DNA from: an uncultured Flavobacteriales bacterium
Lineage (GTDB): Bacteria > Bacteroidota > Bacteroidia > Flavobacteriales_G > Salibacteraceae
Direction of reading: 5' to 3'
Length of the DNA: 64,000 nucleotides
NCBI GenBank assembly: GCA_913020435.1
Contig: CAJVZZ010000009.1
Span: 1-64,000, forward strand
Below, piece by piece: positions 27,125-35,795 of this stretch (position 1 is the first letter of the stretch; every line of letters starts with the position of its first letter). The position numbers and the translations under genes were made by a program. The notes under the pieces were generated by a model. That model ran no database searches, was not told the DNA's origin, and saw nothing but the letters and a program-made list of their open reading frames with translations.

Positions 27125-29953
27125 ATGACAGATCAAAATGGAGATAAGCGACTTTTTTTATTAGACGCATATGCACTGATTTTTAGAGCCTATTATGCTT
27201 TTATAAAAAATCCAAGAGTAAATTCTAAAGGGTTGAATACTTCAGCAATATTTGGATTTACAAATACATTGTTGGATGTTTTGAAAAGAGAAAAACCAAC
27301 ACACATTTCGGTAGTTTTTGATCATAAGTCTCCAAACGTTCGCGTACAAGAATATTCTGAGTATAAAGCCAATCGAGATGCAACCCCTGAAGACATTAAG
27401 CTATCGGAGCCCTACATCAGAAAAATTATTGAAGGTTTTAAGATTCCAATACTTGAAGCGGCTGGTTATGAAGCCGATGATGTTATTGGAGGATTGGCTA
27501 AAAAAGCAGAAAAAGAAGGTTTTACGGTTTATATGATGACTCCCGATAAAGATTTCGGTCAGCTGGTATCTGAAAATATATTTATGTACCGCCCAGCTCG
27601 TGGAGGTGGACCGGCTGAGGTTTGGGGTATTCCAGAAATTTGCGAAAAATTTGATATTAGTCGGCCAGACCAAGTAATTGACTTACTGGGAATGTGGGGT
27701 GATGCAGTTGATAATATTCCCGGTATTCCTGGTGTGGGTCAAAAAACTGCAGCAAAGCTGTTAAAGGATTACGACTCTATGGAAGGGCTTTACGAACACA
27801 CACATGAGCTCAAAGGTAAAATGAAGGAAAAAGTGGAGGCCAATAAAGAGCAGGCTTTTCTTTCTAAAAAATTAGCAACTATTTTATTAGATGCACCTGT
27901 TGATTTTGAGCCAGACAAACTCATTTTGGAAGAGCCAGATAAAGATATTCTCAGGGAACTGTTTACTGAACTGGAATTCAGAAATCTTGCAACCAAGGTG
28001 CTGGGTGAAACCATTTCAATTGGTTCTTCCGGGGCACCAAAAAAGGTAATTTCTACCAATGGACAAATGGATTTATTTGGAAGTCCAATTACGGTTAACG
28101 AAGAGTCTAGTGAAATTGAGACCGAACTAGAAACAAGTGGTTCAGACCTAGCGTCAAGTTTCCATGAATATCATTTTACAGATACAGAAGAAAAAAGGAA
28201 GTCTTTAATTTCGATCTTATCCTTCCAAGACAGTTTTTGTTTCGACACCGAAACAACGGGTTTAGATCCATTAAAAGCGGAGCTAGTTGGAATGTCCTTT
28301 TCGGTCAGTGCTTTCGAGGCCTTCTACGTTCCTGTGCCTTCTGACTTAAAAGAGGCACAAGCGATAGTTAATGAGTTTAGGCTACTCTTTGAAAACAATA
28401 AAACTCAAAAAATTGGTCAAAACCTGAAATACGATGTTCTGGTAATGCGTAAATATGGAGTGCGAGTAGAAGGCCCTTATTTTGATACCATGTTGGCTCA
28501 TTATGTGTTGGAACCAAATACTCGAAAACATGGGATGGACTATTTGGCTGAAGCTTTTCTGAATTACACTTCAGTTCCAATTTCAGAAATAATTGGTCCA
28601 AAAGGAAAGAACCAGAAAACAATGCGGGATATTCCTCAAGAATCCATTTCAGATTATGCTTGTGAGGATGCCGATATTACATTGCGCCTGAAAAGAGTTT
28701 TTGAACCGATGCTTGAAGAAGCGGGTTTGGCAGATTTGTTTAACAAGATAGAATCTCCTTTGCTGGTTGTGCTTGCTGATATGGAAGAAGAGGGAATTCA
28801 ATTGAATTCTGAAAGCTTAAAAGAGTTATCCGAAACGTTATTAATCGATGCCCAAAAAGTGGAGGGAGAGATTTATGAATTGGCAGGAACGAATTTCAAT
28901 ATTGCTTCGCCAAAACAAGTAGGAGAGATTTTATTCGAGCATTTAAAGATTGATGCTAAAGCCAAAAAAACGAAAACAGGCCAGTTTCAAACCAACGAAG
29001 AAATTCTAAAGAAATATGCTCCTGAAAATGAGATTGTAGGCAAAATTTTAGACTTCAGAGAGCTGGTAAAGCTTAGAAACACTTATGTAGATCCACTTCC
29101 CTTGCTGGTTCATGCTGACGGAAGAATACACACTACTTACAATCAAATTATTGCTGCAACGGGTAGATTAAGTTCAGAGTCGCCCAATTTGCAAAACATT
29201 CCGGTCCGAACAGAACGCGGTCGTGAAATTAGAAAAGCATTTATTCCGAGAGATGACAAGCACACCTTGCTTGCTTCGGATTATAGCCAAGTAGAATTAA
29301 GAATAATGGCTTCTTTGAGTGGCGATAAAGGAATGATCGAAGCTTTTAAAAACGGTGAAGACATTCATGCCGCAACGGCAGCTAAAGTATTTGGGGTTGA
29401 TCCAGAAGAAGTTACTCGTGAAATGCGCTCAAAAGCAAAAGCAGTAAACTTTGGAATAGCCTACGGTCAGGGTTCATTTGGGTTAGCTCAAAACCTAGGA
29501 ATCGGTAGAACGGAAGCCAAGGAGATTATTGATTCTTATTTCGCAAAGTATTCTAGTGTAAAAGCATACATGGATAAGTCTATTGAAACTGCTCGTGAGA
29601 ATAATTACTGTGAAACTATAATGGGGAGAATTTTACCGCTTCGAGACATAAATTCAGCAAATGGCACTGTAAGGTCGCAAGCAGAAAGAATCGCGATAAA
29701 CGCTCCTATTCAAGGAAGCGCAGCAGACATTATTAAATTGGCGATGCTCGACATTCATAAGTTTCTTAAAGAAAGTGATTTTAGAACCACGATGTTACTT
29801 CAAGTTCATGATGAATTGGTGTTTGATGTTCCAAAAGGAGAACTTGAAGAAATCACACCAATAATTGAAGAGAAAATGTCGAATGCTTTTAAGCTTTCAG
29901 TTCCACTAGTTGTGGATAGTGGAACGGGAGATAATTGGTTGGCAGCACATTAA
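27125..29953 (+). CDS. polA: DNA polymerase I
   Basis: A 942-residue enzyme with all three domains: 5' flap exonuclease (about 1-290; LFLLDAYALIFRAYYAF, DHKSPNVR, GYEADDVIGGLA, TPDKDFGQL), 3'-5' proofreading exonuclease (about 345-535; D374 and E376 in FDTETTG, intact) and family A polymerase (about 550-942; D719 in DYSQVELR, motif B RSKAKAVNFGIAYGQ, D896-E897 in VHDELVFDV). It fills gaps and removes RNA primers in replication and repair. ATG at 27125 (MTDQNGDKRLFLLDA) is chosen; an upstream in-frame extension to 27053 adds 24 residues not seen in the family. Divergent from the GT2 gene. Confidence 0.96.
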   Translation: MTDQNGDKRLFLLDAYALIFRAYYAFIKNPRVNSKGLNTSAIFGFTNTLLDVLKREKPTHISVVFDHKSPNVRVQEYSEYKANRDATPEDIKLSEPYIRKIIEGFKIPILEAAGYEADDVIGGLAKKAEKEGFTVYMMTPDKDFGQLVSENIFMYRPARGGGPAEVWGIPEICEKFDISRPDQVIDLLGMWGDAVDNIPGIPGVGQKTAAKLLKDYDSMEGLYEHTHELKGKMKEKVEANKEQAFLSKKLATILLDAPVDFEPDKLILEEPDKDILRELFTELEFRNLATKVLGETISIGSSGAPKKVISTNGQMDLFGSPITVNEESSEIETELETSGSDLASSFHEYHFTDTEEKRKSLISILSFQDSFCFDTETTGLDPLKAELVGMSFSVSAFEAFYVPVPSDLKEAQAIVNEFRLLFENNKTQKIGQNLKYDVLVMRKYGVRVEGPYFDTMLAHYVLEPNTRKHGMDYLAEAFLNYTSVPISEIIGPKGKNQKTMRDIPQESISDYACEDADITLRLKRVFEPMLEEAGLADLFNKIESPLLVVLADMEEEGIQLNSESLKELSETLLIDAQKVEGEIYELAGTNFNIASPKQVGEILFEHLKIDAKAKKTKTGQFQTNEEILKKYAPENEIVGKILDFRELVKLRNTYVDPLPLLVHADGRIHTTYNQIIAATGRLSSESPNLQNIPVRTERGREIRKAFIPRDDKHTLLASDYSQVELRIMASLSGDKGMIEAFKNGEDIHAATAAKVFGVDPEEVTREMRSKAKAVNFGIAYGQGSFGLAQNLGIGRTEAKEIIDSYFAKYSSVKAYMDKSIETARENNYCETIMGRILPLRDINSANGTVRSQAERIAINAPIQGSAADIIKLAMLDIHKFLKESDFRTTMLLQVHDELVFDVPKGELEEITPIIEEKMSNAFKLSVPLVVDSGTGDNWLAAH

Positions 29954-30004
29954 TTAATAGGGAAGGTAAAAGTTTTAATTTCGGCCAACCATTTTTCAAG
30001 GTAA

Positions 30005-30793
30005 ATGCAAGAAAGACATTTAAATAGAAAGCAGTATTTCAACGAACAGGCAATAAGTACAAGAAAGTACGTGGTGCCGTACATTGAAACGGTATTTCCA
30101 ATTACTAAGGAAACCAAAGTTCTAGAAATAGGATGTGGTGAAGGAGGAAATATTCTTCCGTTTTTAGAAAAAGGCTGTAACGTTATTGGCGTTGACCTTA
30201 ATCAAGGTAAATTGAATATGGGAGAAGAATGGCTTAATGAAGCCATGCCAGACTCCAAGTTCAAGCTCATCAACCAAGATATTTACGAGTGGGACCTATC
30301 GTCTGACGAAAAATTTGATCTCATTATCTTACGCGATGTAATCGAGCACATTCACGATCAAGATCGCTTTATGGGCTTTATGAAAGGCTTGCTTACCCCA
30401 AATGGAAAAGTCTTTTTTGGGTTTCCTCCTTGGTATATGCCATTTGGAGGACATCAGCAGATTTGTAAAAAGAAATGGACTAGCGTTGCTCCATGGTATC
30501 ATTTATTACCAATGCCATTATTCAAGGGGCTTTTAAAGACTTTTGGAGAAAGTGAAAGAGTTATAGAATCGTTAGTTGAAATAAAGGATACTGGAATTTC
30601 TACAGCGAGGTTTTTAAGCATGGTAAAGAAGCACAATTACAGTTTAGATAAAAAAACGCGTTGGTTTATTAATCCAAACTATGAAATTAAGTTTAATCTA
30701 AAGAAGCGCGTTTTGATTGGTCCACTGACTTCAATTCCCTTTTTTAGAGATTTTTTTACAACTTGTTTCTATTGTGTAATAGGTAATAAGTAA
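30005..30793 (+). CDS. Class I SAM-dependent methyltransferase
   Basis: A 262-residue enzyme with a Rossmann-like methyltransferase core: motif I VLEIGCGEGGNILPFLEKG (about 40-58), the acidic residue of motif II in NVIGVDLNQGK, motif IV FDLIILRDVIEHIHDQ and the post-IV region LLTPNGKVFFGFPP. The family resembles Methyltransf_11/23 enzymes acting on small molecules or sugars. The C-terminal part (about 150-262) is specific and includes a hydrophobic stretch (LIGPLTSIPFFRDFFTTCFY) that may contact membrane. The substrate is unknown. It follows polA by 51 bp and has its own promoter-like TAATTTCG, so it is probably separate. Confidence 0.82.
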   Translation: MQERHLNRKQYFNEQAISTRKYVVPYIETVFPITKETKVLEIGCGEGGNILPFLEKGCNVIGVDLNQGKLNMGEEWLNEAMPDSKFKLINQDIYEWDLSSDEKFDLIILRDVIEHIHDQDRFMGFMKGLLTPNGKVFFGFPPWYMPFGGHQQICKKKWTSVAPWYHLLPMPLFKGLLKTFGESERVIESLVEIKDTGISTARFLSMVKKHNYSLDKKTRWFINPNYEIKFNLKKRVLIGPLTSIPFFRDFFTTCFYCVIGNK

Positions 30794-30823
30794 AGTTTAC
30801 TTAAAATTGCCACCAAATAAATT

Positions 30824-30906
30824 GGGGATGTAGTTCAGTTGGCTACCTGCCCGTCCTGATTTCAGGCGAGCCTTCTCGGCAGAACATTTAGGCGGGGAGC
30901 GTTTGA
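30824..30906 (+). pseudogene. Broken tRNA copy (5' half only) split by a 51-bp insert
   Basis: Bases 30824-30845 (GGGGATGTAGTTCAGTTGG plus CTA) are the acceptor and D-arm start of a tRNA, differing at three positions from the intact tRNA-Ala 95 bp downstream. After a 51-bp insert the tRNA sequence resumes as GAGCGTTTGA (30897-30906), the rest of the D arm and part of the anticodon stem, and then stops. There is no anticodon loop, T arm or 3' acceptor strand, so it cannot make a tRNA. Confidence 0.75.
30846..30896. repeat. GC-rich palindromic insert inside the broken tRNA
   Basis: This 51-bp block is much richer in G and C than its surroundings. It contains CCTG-ATTT-CAGG flanked by CG on both sides, and an outer CTGCC/GGCAG pair, so it can fold strongly. 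The flanking tRNA sequence is continuous across it. It resembles the short palindromic repeats scattered near genes in Flavobacteriales; no second copy was noticed in this window. Confidence 0.5.
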
Positions 30907-30918
30907 AAAAAGAAACTT

Positions 30919-30992
30919 GGGGAATTAGCTCAGTTGGCTAGAGCGTCTGACTGGCAGTCAGAAGGTCGCAGGTTCGATTCCTGTATTCTCCA
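30919..30992 (+). tRNA. tRNA-Ala(GGC)
   Basis: A complete 74-nt cloverleaf: acceptor GGGGAAT/ATTCTCC with the G3:U70 pair that marks alanine tRNAs, D arm GCTC/GAGC, anticodon stem TCTGA/TCAGA with loop CTGGCAG (anticodon GGC), T arm GCAGG/CCTGT with loop TTCGATT, and discriminator A. CCA is not encoded. A terminator follows immediately. Confidence 0.96.
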
Positions 30993-30993
30993 C

Positions 30994-31025
30994 AAAGCCG
31001 AATCATTTCTGATTCGGCTTTTTTT
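30994..31025 (+). terminator. Terminator after tRNA-Ala
   Basis: AAAGCCGAATCA pairs perfectly with TGATTCGGCTTT around a TTTC loop, followed by a T run. It begins 2 bp after the tRNA. Confidence 0.9.
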
Positions 31026-31091
31026 ATACCCTAAGTTTGAGGAATACATTTCACTTACACTCCCAAAAGCAAAAACCCCAATATTCCGCCT

Positions 31092-31352
31092 TTGCTTTGT
31101 GATTTTAGAATTGATCCAAATCCAGCCCGGGACTTTTTCGTGATTTCTGCTTCGAATAACGACAAACAAGTGCGCCAAGTAAAAATCTTTAATGAGTTGG
31201 GCCAGCTAATTATCTCATCGGATGTCAGTCACTGGAAAGAAAATCCCTTTTACTTCGAACATCAATTTAACACCCTCCCCTCAGGAACTTACCTCGTTGG
31301 ACTGTATTGTGAGGATGAAACTAAGTTTAAGAAACTAGTGATTGCAAAGTAG
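31092..31352 (+). pseudogene. Orphan T9SS type A sorting domain (decapitated secreted protein)
   Basis: The 86 codons encode almost nothing but a T9SS C-terminal domain: IDPNPARDFFVIS at the start, VKIFNELGQLI in the middle and SGTYLVGLYCEDETKFKKLVIAK at the end. There is no signal peptide and no passenger domain. In-frame codons further upstream reach a stop at 31038 without recognisable protein. The likely explanation is that the 5' part of a secreted-protein gene was deleted up to the tRNA-Ala terminator. A start at TTG 31092 is formally possible, but a product without a signal peptide could not reach the T9SS. Confidence 0.7.
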
Positions 31353-31515
31353 CAGTGATTGCTATTTTGATTTGCATAAGAAGTTCATTACACGGATTCT
31401 TCGAATTAGCAACTCAACTAGTTACCACTCATCCTCAAAATAAGTTAATCCGACCCATCTTATAGTGGTTATTGAACAAATACCACGACTTTCGCGTTCA
31501 GAAATAAAACCAGTC

Positions 31516-33942
31516 GTGTTTAAACATATCCTATATCTAGTCTTATCGTTGAGTATAACCACTCAAACTGCATTTTCTCAGGGCGGAAGACCAACAGGTA
31601 AAAAGGGCGGAAACACGTTTTCTATTCTTGGAAAATTAGTGGATGAGGAACGGAACGCAATTCCATATGCATCAATCGCGGTTTACAATAGGAAGGATTC
31701 AACATTGGCTGCTGGTTTAGCATCTGACGGAGATGGTTTCTTCGACGTTCAGGTGAAATCAGGGAACTACTATGCTCAAATAAGTTTTTTGTCATTTGAA
31801 ACTAAAGTGATTTCCGACTTAAATGTTACCAATGCGGATATCAATTTGAAGGCGGTAACAATGAACCGATCTGCGACTTCTTTAGAAACGGTAACTATTG
31901 AGGCAGAGCGGCCACAAATGGAATTGAAGCTGGACAAAAGGGTCTACAATGTCGACAAAGATCTTACTAATCGAGGGCAGACCACAGTCGGAATTTTGGA
32001 AAATATTCCTTCTGTAGACGTAGATGTGGAAGGGAATGTAAGTCTTCGAAACAGCCAAAATGTGAGAGTTTTAATTGATGGACAACCCGCTGCGCTTATG
32101 GGAATGAGTAACGGTGAAGCCCTTAAAATGATTCAAGGAGACATGGTTGAAAAGGTCGAGATTATTACAAATCCGTCAGCAAGATATGATGCAGAGGGGG
32201 AGGTTGGAATTATCAATATTGTTCTAAAGAAAGAAAAGAAAAAAGGCCTGAATGGTGTATTTGAAGTTCGGACAGGGTTTCCAATAAATGCAGGAGCCAG
32301 CTATACATTGAACTATCGAAAGAAGAAATTTAATTTCTTTACAGGCTATGGTTTAAATTATCGGGAGCGGCCAGGACAAGGAACCACTTTTCACGAATTC
32401 TATAGACCAGATACGACATTTGGTTATCGGTCAGAAAGAAACCACAGTCGGAATGGATTTAACCAGAACATTCGACTAGGCGCTAGTTATCAATTCAACA
32501 AGTATAATGCACTTACCATTTCAGGAAACTACAGCAATGGTAGAGGAGTAAATGATGCGCAATTAATTTACGAAGATTTTGGAATAAACGCTGAGATCAG
32601 CCAGACGGTGAATCGAGATGAAGTAGAAGATCAAAACAACAACATGAGTAGAGGCCAATTGAATTACACCAAAACCTTTAAGAAGAAGGAAATGAAGTGG
32701 ACCATTGATGTTTCGGGTTTTACCAATTTCAGCTTTGAAGATGCTGATTTAACTGAGGTTAGTACGAATCCGTTGACTCCTGATATTATTCAAAAAGCAA
32801 TTACCGAAGAAGTAGGAAGCAGTTTAACCATGCAGTCTGATTTTGTGTTTCCTTTTCTAGAAGAGGGCAAAGGAGAGTTCGGAGTGAAGGGCAATATAAG
32901 AGCGATTGATAACAATTTTGACATTTCACAATTTGACGGAGTAGAGTTTGTACCGGATCCAGTTTTTAATAATGAAATGGCTTATACAGAAGATGTTTAT
33001 GCTGCTTATGCAATGGCAGGAAATAAAACCAATAATTTTTCTTATCAATTAGGACTTCGTTTGGAGTACACCGATATTGTGACAGAGTTCAAACGAACGA
33101 ATGAAAGAAATCAAAGAGACTATCTAAACCTGTTTCCTAGCGTAAACCTTTCCTATGAATTCGAGAATAATCAGTTTATTCAATCCAGTTATTCTAAGCG
33201 GATTTCACGACCTAGACACTGGTATTTGTACCCGTTTTACAATCTAAGTGATAACCGAAACATATCAACAGGAAACCCAAACTTAAACCCTGTGTTTACC
33301 GATGCATTTGAGTTAGGATATATGAAACGATGGGAAAAAGCTAATATTTTGGTGAGCCCTTATTACCGATATTCTACAGGAACTATCGAACGGATTTTAT
33401 TGGCGGACTCTTTAGGAATCAATACTCGATTTCCAATAAATTTGGGAATTAGAAACTCATTTGGACTAGAGGTCTCGGGAAGTTTATCGCTAAAAGAATG
33501 GTGGAATGTAAACGGTAGTTTCAATTTCTTTAGAGCCGTTACTGATGGAGAATATGAGGGACAGCAATTTTCCGCGGATACCTATGCTTGGTCTAACCGA
33601 ATTGTAAGTAAATGGAAAATATGGGATAAGATTTCTTATCAGGCCTCAGTAAACTATCGGTCCAAAGAAAAAACAACTCAAGGAGAACAATTGGCTCGCT
33701 ATAACATTGACATGGCGGCTGCAGTAGACGTTCTTAAGGGAAATGGAACACTAACACTTTCCGTACGAGATATATTGAACACACGAAAAAGAATCAACAT
33801 AACTGAAGGCCCTGATTTTTATGACGAATCTGAATTTCAATGGGTTTCAAGATATACTGTGCTTACCTTTTCTTATAGACTCAACCAAAAGAAGAAACCA
33901 CAAAGAGGTGGCGGATATGGTGGAGATGAGGGGGGAGGATAG
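31516..33942 (+). CDS. Outer-membrane beta-barrel receptor family protein (TonB-dependent-receptor-like)
   Basis: An 808-residue outer-membrane protein. GTG at 31516 gives a clean signal peptide (MFKHILYLVLSLSITTQTAFSQ); a GTG at 31465 would add 17 polar residues and is less likely. Residues about 35-120 are a CarboxypepD_reg-like domain (ILGKLVDEERNAIPYASIAV). Residues about 125-225 are a receptor plug (NIPSVDVDVEGNVSLR, VRVLIDGQPAALMG, IEIITNPSARYDAEG-like block). The rest is a beta-barrel of the OMP_b-brl_3 type (YSKRISRPRHWYLYPF is diagnostic). The tail is unusual, ending in a Gly-rich stretch (RGGGYGGDEGGG) instead of an aromatic residue. No TonB box or SusD partner is seen. Substrate unknown. 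Confidence 0.85.
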   Translation: MFKHILYLVLSLSITTQTAFSQGGRPTGKKGGNTFSILGKLVDEERNAIPYASIAVYNRKDSTLAAGLASDGDGFFDVQVKSGNYYAQISFLSFETKVISDLNVTNADINLKAVTMNRSATSLETVTIEAERPQMELKLDKRVYNVDKDLTNRGQTTVGILENIPSVDVDVEGNVSLRNSQNVRVLIDGQPAALMGMSNGEALKMIQGDMVEKVEIITNPSARYDAEGEVGIINIVLKKEKKKGLNGVFEVRTGFPINAGASYTLNYRKKKFNFFTGYGLNYRERPGQGTTFHEFYRPDTTFGYRSERNHSRNGFNQNIRLGASYQFNKYNALTISGNYSNGRGVNDAQLIYEDFGINAEISQTVNRDEVEDQNNNMSRGQLNYTKTFKKKEMKWTIDVSGFTNFSFEDADLTEVSTNPLTPDIIQKAITEEVGSSLTMQSDFVFPFLEEGKGEFGVKGNIRAIDNNFDISQFDGVEFVPDPVFNNEMAYTEDVYAAYAMAGNKTNNFSYQLGLRLEYTDIVTEFKRTNERNQRDYLNLFPSVNLSYEFENNQFIQSSYSKRISRPRHWYLYPFYNLSDNRNISTGNPNLNPVFTDAFELGYMKRWEKANILVSPYYRYSTGTIERILLADSLGINTRFPINLGIRNSFGLEVSGSLSLKEWWNVNGSFNFFRAVTDGEYEGQQFSADTYAWSNRIVSKWKIWDKISYQASVNYRSKEKTTQGEQLARYNIDMAAAVDVLKGNGTLTLSVRDILNTRKRINITEGPDFYDESEFQWVSRYTVLTFSYRLNQKKKPQRGGGYGGDEGGG

Positions 33943-33967
33943 GTTACTTGATATATGCTCGAATACT

Positions 33968-34057
33968 GTCATGCTGGATTTACCCACCTAAACTTTCGGG
34001 GAGGTTTCAGCAGCTCATTTCCCTCTGGTGAGGTTCTGAAACGAGTGCAGAATGATG
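33968..34057. repeat. Decayed palindromic intergenic repeat
   Basis: The block begins GTCATGCTGG and ends GTGCAGAATGATG, with GGTTTCAGCAG and GGTTCTGAAACGAG inside. The two ends are imperfect reverse complements. This matches the general form of the 'GTCATGCTGAA...TTCAGAATGAC' repeats that lie between genes in many Flavobacteriales genomes. Recognition is from memory of that pattern, so confidence is moderate. Confidence 0.4.
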
Positions 34058-34075
34058 TAGATTCTAGAGAATTTT

Positions 34076-35482
34076 TTATTCTGAGAGTTCTTCAGCAAAC
34101 TGCAATAACTTGCCTTCTTCAAATTTATTGGCAATCAGTTGCATGCCGAAAGGCATTCCGTTGCTGTGCGTAAATAATGGAATAGAAATCCCCGGCACAC
34201 CAGCCAAATTTGCTTGTACCGTAAAGATATCTTCTAAGTACATTGCCACAGGATCGTTTCCGTGAGATCCAATTTTGAATGCGGTGTGCGGAGTAGTAGG
34301 AGTTAAAATAAAATCGAATTCAGAAAGAATTTCAAAAGTTTTGTCTTGAATTAGCCTTCTAACTTTTTGGGCTTTAGAATAATAGGCATCGTAGTATCCA
34401 GCGCTCAAAACAAATGTTCCAAGCATTATTCTACGCTTTACTTCTGTTCCAAACCCTTCCGATCTAGATTTTGTGTAGGTAGTTTCTAAGTCAATAGCAT
34501 TTTCCGATCGATAACCGTAGCGCATTCCATCAAATCGAGAAAGGTTACTAGAAGCCTCCGCGTTAGAAAGCACATTATAACAAGGTACCAATTGATCTAA
34601 ATAAGGAAACGAAACGGCCTCAACCGTGTGACCTGCAGCTTTTAGTTCTTCAATCTTAGTTAGGTGAGCCGTTTTAACTTCTGGATCGAGTCCTTCAGCA
34701 TCAAAACATTCCTGCAAGTATGCAATCTTGTGTTTTTTAGGATTGGCGTTTAAGTCTAATTTGTTGCTGCTCAGCGTGCTGTCAAAATCATCTGCGCCAG
34801 CCATTACAGAAAGAACAGCAGACATATCTTCAACTGAATTGGCAAATGGGCCAATCTGATCCATTGACGAAGCATAAGCAATAAGACCGTGTCTTGAAAT
34901 TGTTCCGTAAGTAGGCTTCATTCCGAATACTCCACAAAATGAAGCAGGCTGTCGGATACTTCCGCCAGTGTCAGAACCCAAAGAAACTAAACAAGTGTTT
35001 GCTGCAACAGCTGCTGCAGAACCACCCGAACTTCCACCCGGAACGCAAGCTGGATCGTGAGGGTTTTTTACAGGACCATAAGCAGATTTTTCATTCGAAG
35101 AACCCATTGCGAATTCATCACAATTTAGTCTACCAATAAATAAAGCATCTGCCGCAAGCAGTCGCTCAACAACTGTTGAGGAGTAGATGGATTCAAAACC
35201 TTCTAAAATTTTACTGGCAGCCGATACTTTATGTCCAGCATAACAGATGTTGTCTTTTAAGCCGATTACCATGCCGGCTAATTCGCCAGCAGAACCAGAA
35301 TTAATTTTCTCTTGAATTTGAGTTGCTTTTTCTAAAGCTTCTTCTTTCCAAACCTCTAAGTAGATGTTTAAATCAGAAGTCTTTTCGATTTCATTCAAAT
35401 AAGAATTAACCAGATCAGGAAGAGTGTATTCACCAGTCTTGATGCTGATTTGAATTGCTGTAAGTTTTTTTGGAAAATCCAT
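34076..35482 (-). CDS. gatA: Asp-tRNA(Asn)/Glu-tRNA(Gln) amidotransferase subunit A
   Basis: A 468-residue amidase-signature enzyme that releases ammonia from glutamine inside the GatCAB complex, so that misacylated Glu-tRNA(Gln) or Asp-tRNA(Asn) is amidated. The Ser-cisSer-Lys triad is present: K76 in GLKDNIC, S151 in PGGSSGGSAAA and S175 in DTGGSIRQPA, with the spacing of characterised GatA. Further blocks: NCDEFAMGSSNEKSAYG and RRIMLGTFVLSAGYYDAYY. Length is normal. gatB and gatC are not adjacent. It ends 134 bp from the convergent receptor gene, across a decayed repeat. Confidence 0.95.
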   Translation of the reverse strand: MDFPKKLTAIQISIKTGEYTLPDLVNSYLNEIEKTSDLNIYLEVWKEEALEKATQIQEKINSGSAGELAGMVIGLKDNICYAGHKVSAASKILEGFESIYSSTVVERLLAADALFIGRLNCDEFAMGSSNEKSAYGPVKNPHDPACVPGGSSGGSAAAVAANTCLVSLGSDTGGSIRQPASFCGVFGMKPTYGTISRHGLIAYASSMDQIGPFANSVEDMSAVLSVMAGADDFDSTLSSNKLDLNANPKKHKIAYLQECFDAEGLDPEVKTAHLTKIEELKAAGHTVEAVSFPYLDQLVPCYNVLSNAEASSNLSRFDGMRYGYRSENAIDLETTYTKSRSEGFGTEVKRRIMLGTFVLSAGYYDAYYSKAQKVRRLIQDKTFEILSEFDFILTPTTPHTAFKIGSHGNDPVAMYLEDIFTVQANLAGVPGISIPLFTHSNGMPFGMQLIANKFEEGKLLQFAEELSE

Positions 35483-35559
35483 CTATACCAAGCGTAAAAG
35501 GTCACTCCGATTGCAATCGAAATAAACCGTAGTTATTTGCATTGAAATAAGTACGCTGG

Positions 35560-35724
35560 TTACTTATCGTTTTCTTTTTTATCAGTGTCGTTTTCTTTCG
35601 ACGCATCTTTAAATTCTTTCATCCCACTTCCTAGCCCCTTCATTAATTCAGGAATTTTCTTCCCTCCAAATAAAAGAAGAACTACAACTAAAATGAGTGC
35701 GATTTGCCAAGGACCAATTGCCAT
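35560..35724 (-). CDS. tatA: Sec-independent translocase protein TatA/TatE family
   Basis: A short gene for 54 residues ([20 protein letters not shown], then [20 protein letters not shown], then an acidic/basic tail). This is the TatA pattern exactly: one N-terminal transmembrane helix, the FGGKKIPEL hinge, an amphipathic helix with G-x-G, and a charged tail. TatA forms the pore for folded proteins with twin-arginine signals. It lies between gatA and the atp operon, with its own exact TAnnTTTG promoter 33 bp upstream. tatC is not in the window. Confidence 0.93.
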   Translation of the reverse strand: MAIGPWQIALILVVVLLLFGGKKIPELMKGLGSGMKEFKDASKENDTDKKENDK

Positions 35725-35757
35725 TTGAAACGTATTTTAGGGTGAATAATGAAGTCG

Positions 35758-35765
35758 CAAAGGTA
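35758..35765 (-). promoter_or_regulatory. -7 element of the tatA promoter
   Basis: CAAAGGTA on the plus strand reads TACCTTTG on the minus strand, an exact TAnnTTTG match, 33 bp upstream of the tatA ATG and back to back with the atp promoter 12 bp away. Confidence 0.6.
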
Positions 35766-35777
35766 GTAAATAAAGCC

Positions 35778-35785
35778 TAGTTTTG
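35778..35785 (+). promoter_or_regulatory. -7 element of the atp operon promoter
   Basis: TAGTTTTG matches TAnnTTTG exactly, 10 bp upstream of the atpZ start codon. Confidence 0.6.
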
Positions 35786-35795
35786 CTGTGATACT

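Noticed and set aside
30930..31178. Minus-strand 82-residue frame over tRNA-Ala, with a 'RIQESNLRPSDCQSDALAN' end
   Set aside because: This is the well-known false translation of a tRNA gene read antisense.
33955..34173. Plus-strand frame after the receptor gene
   Set aside because: It covers a decayed repeat and the antisense of gatA; no coding character.
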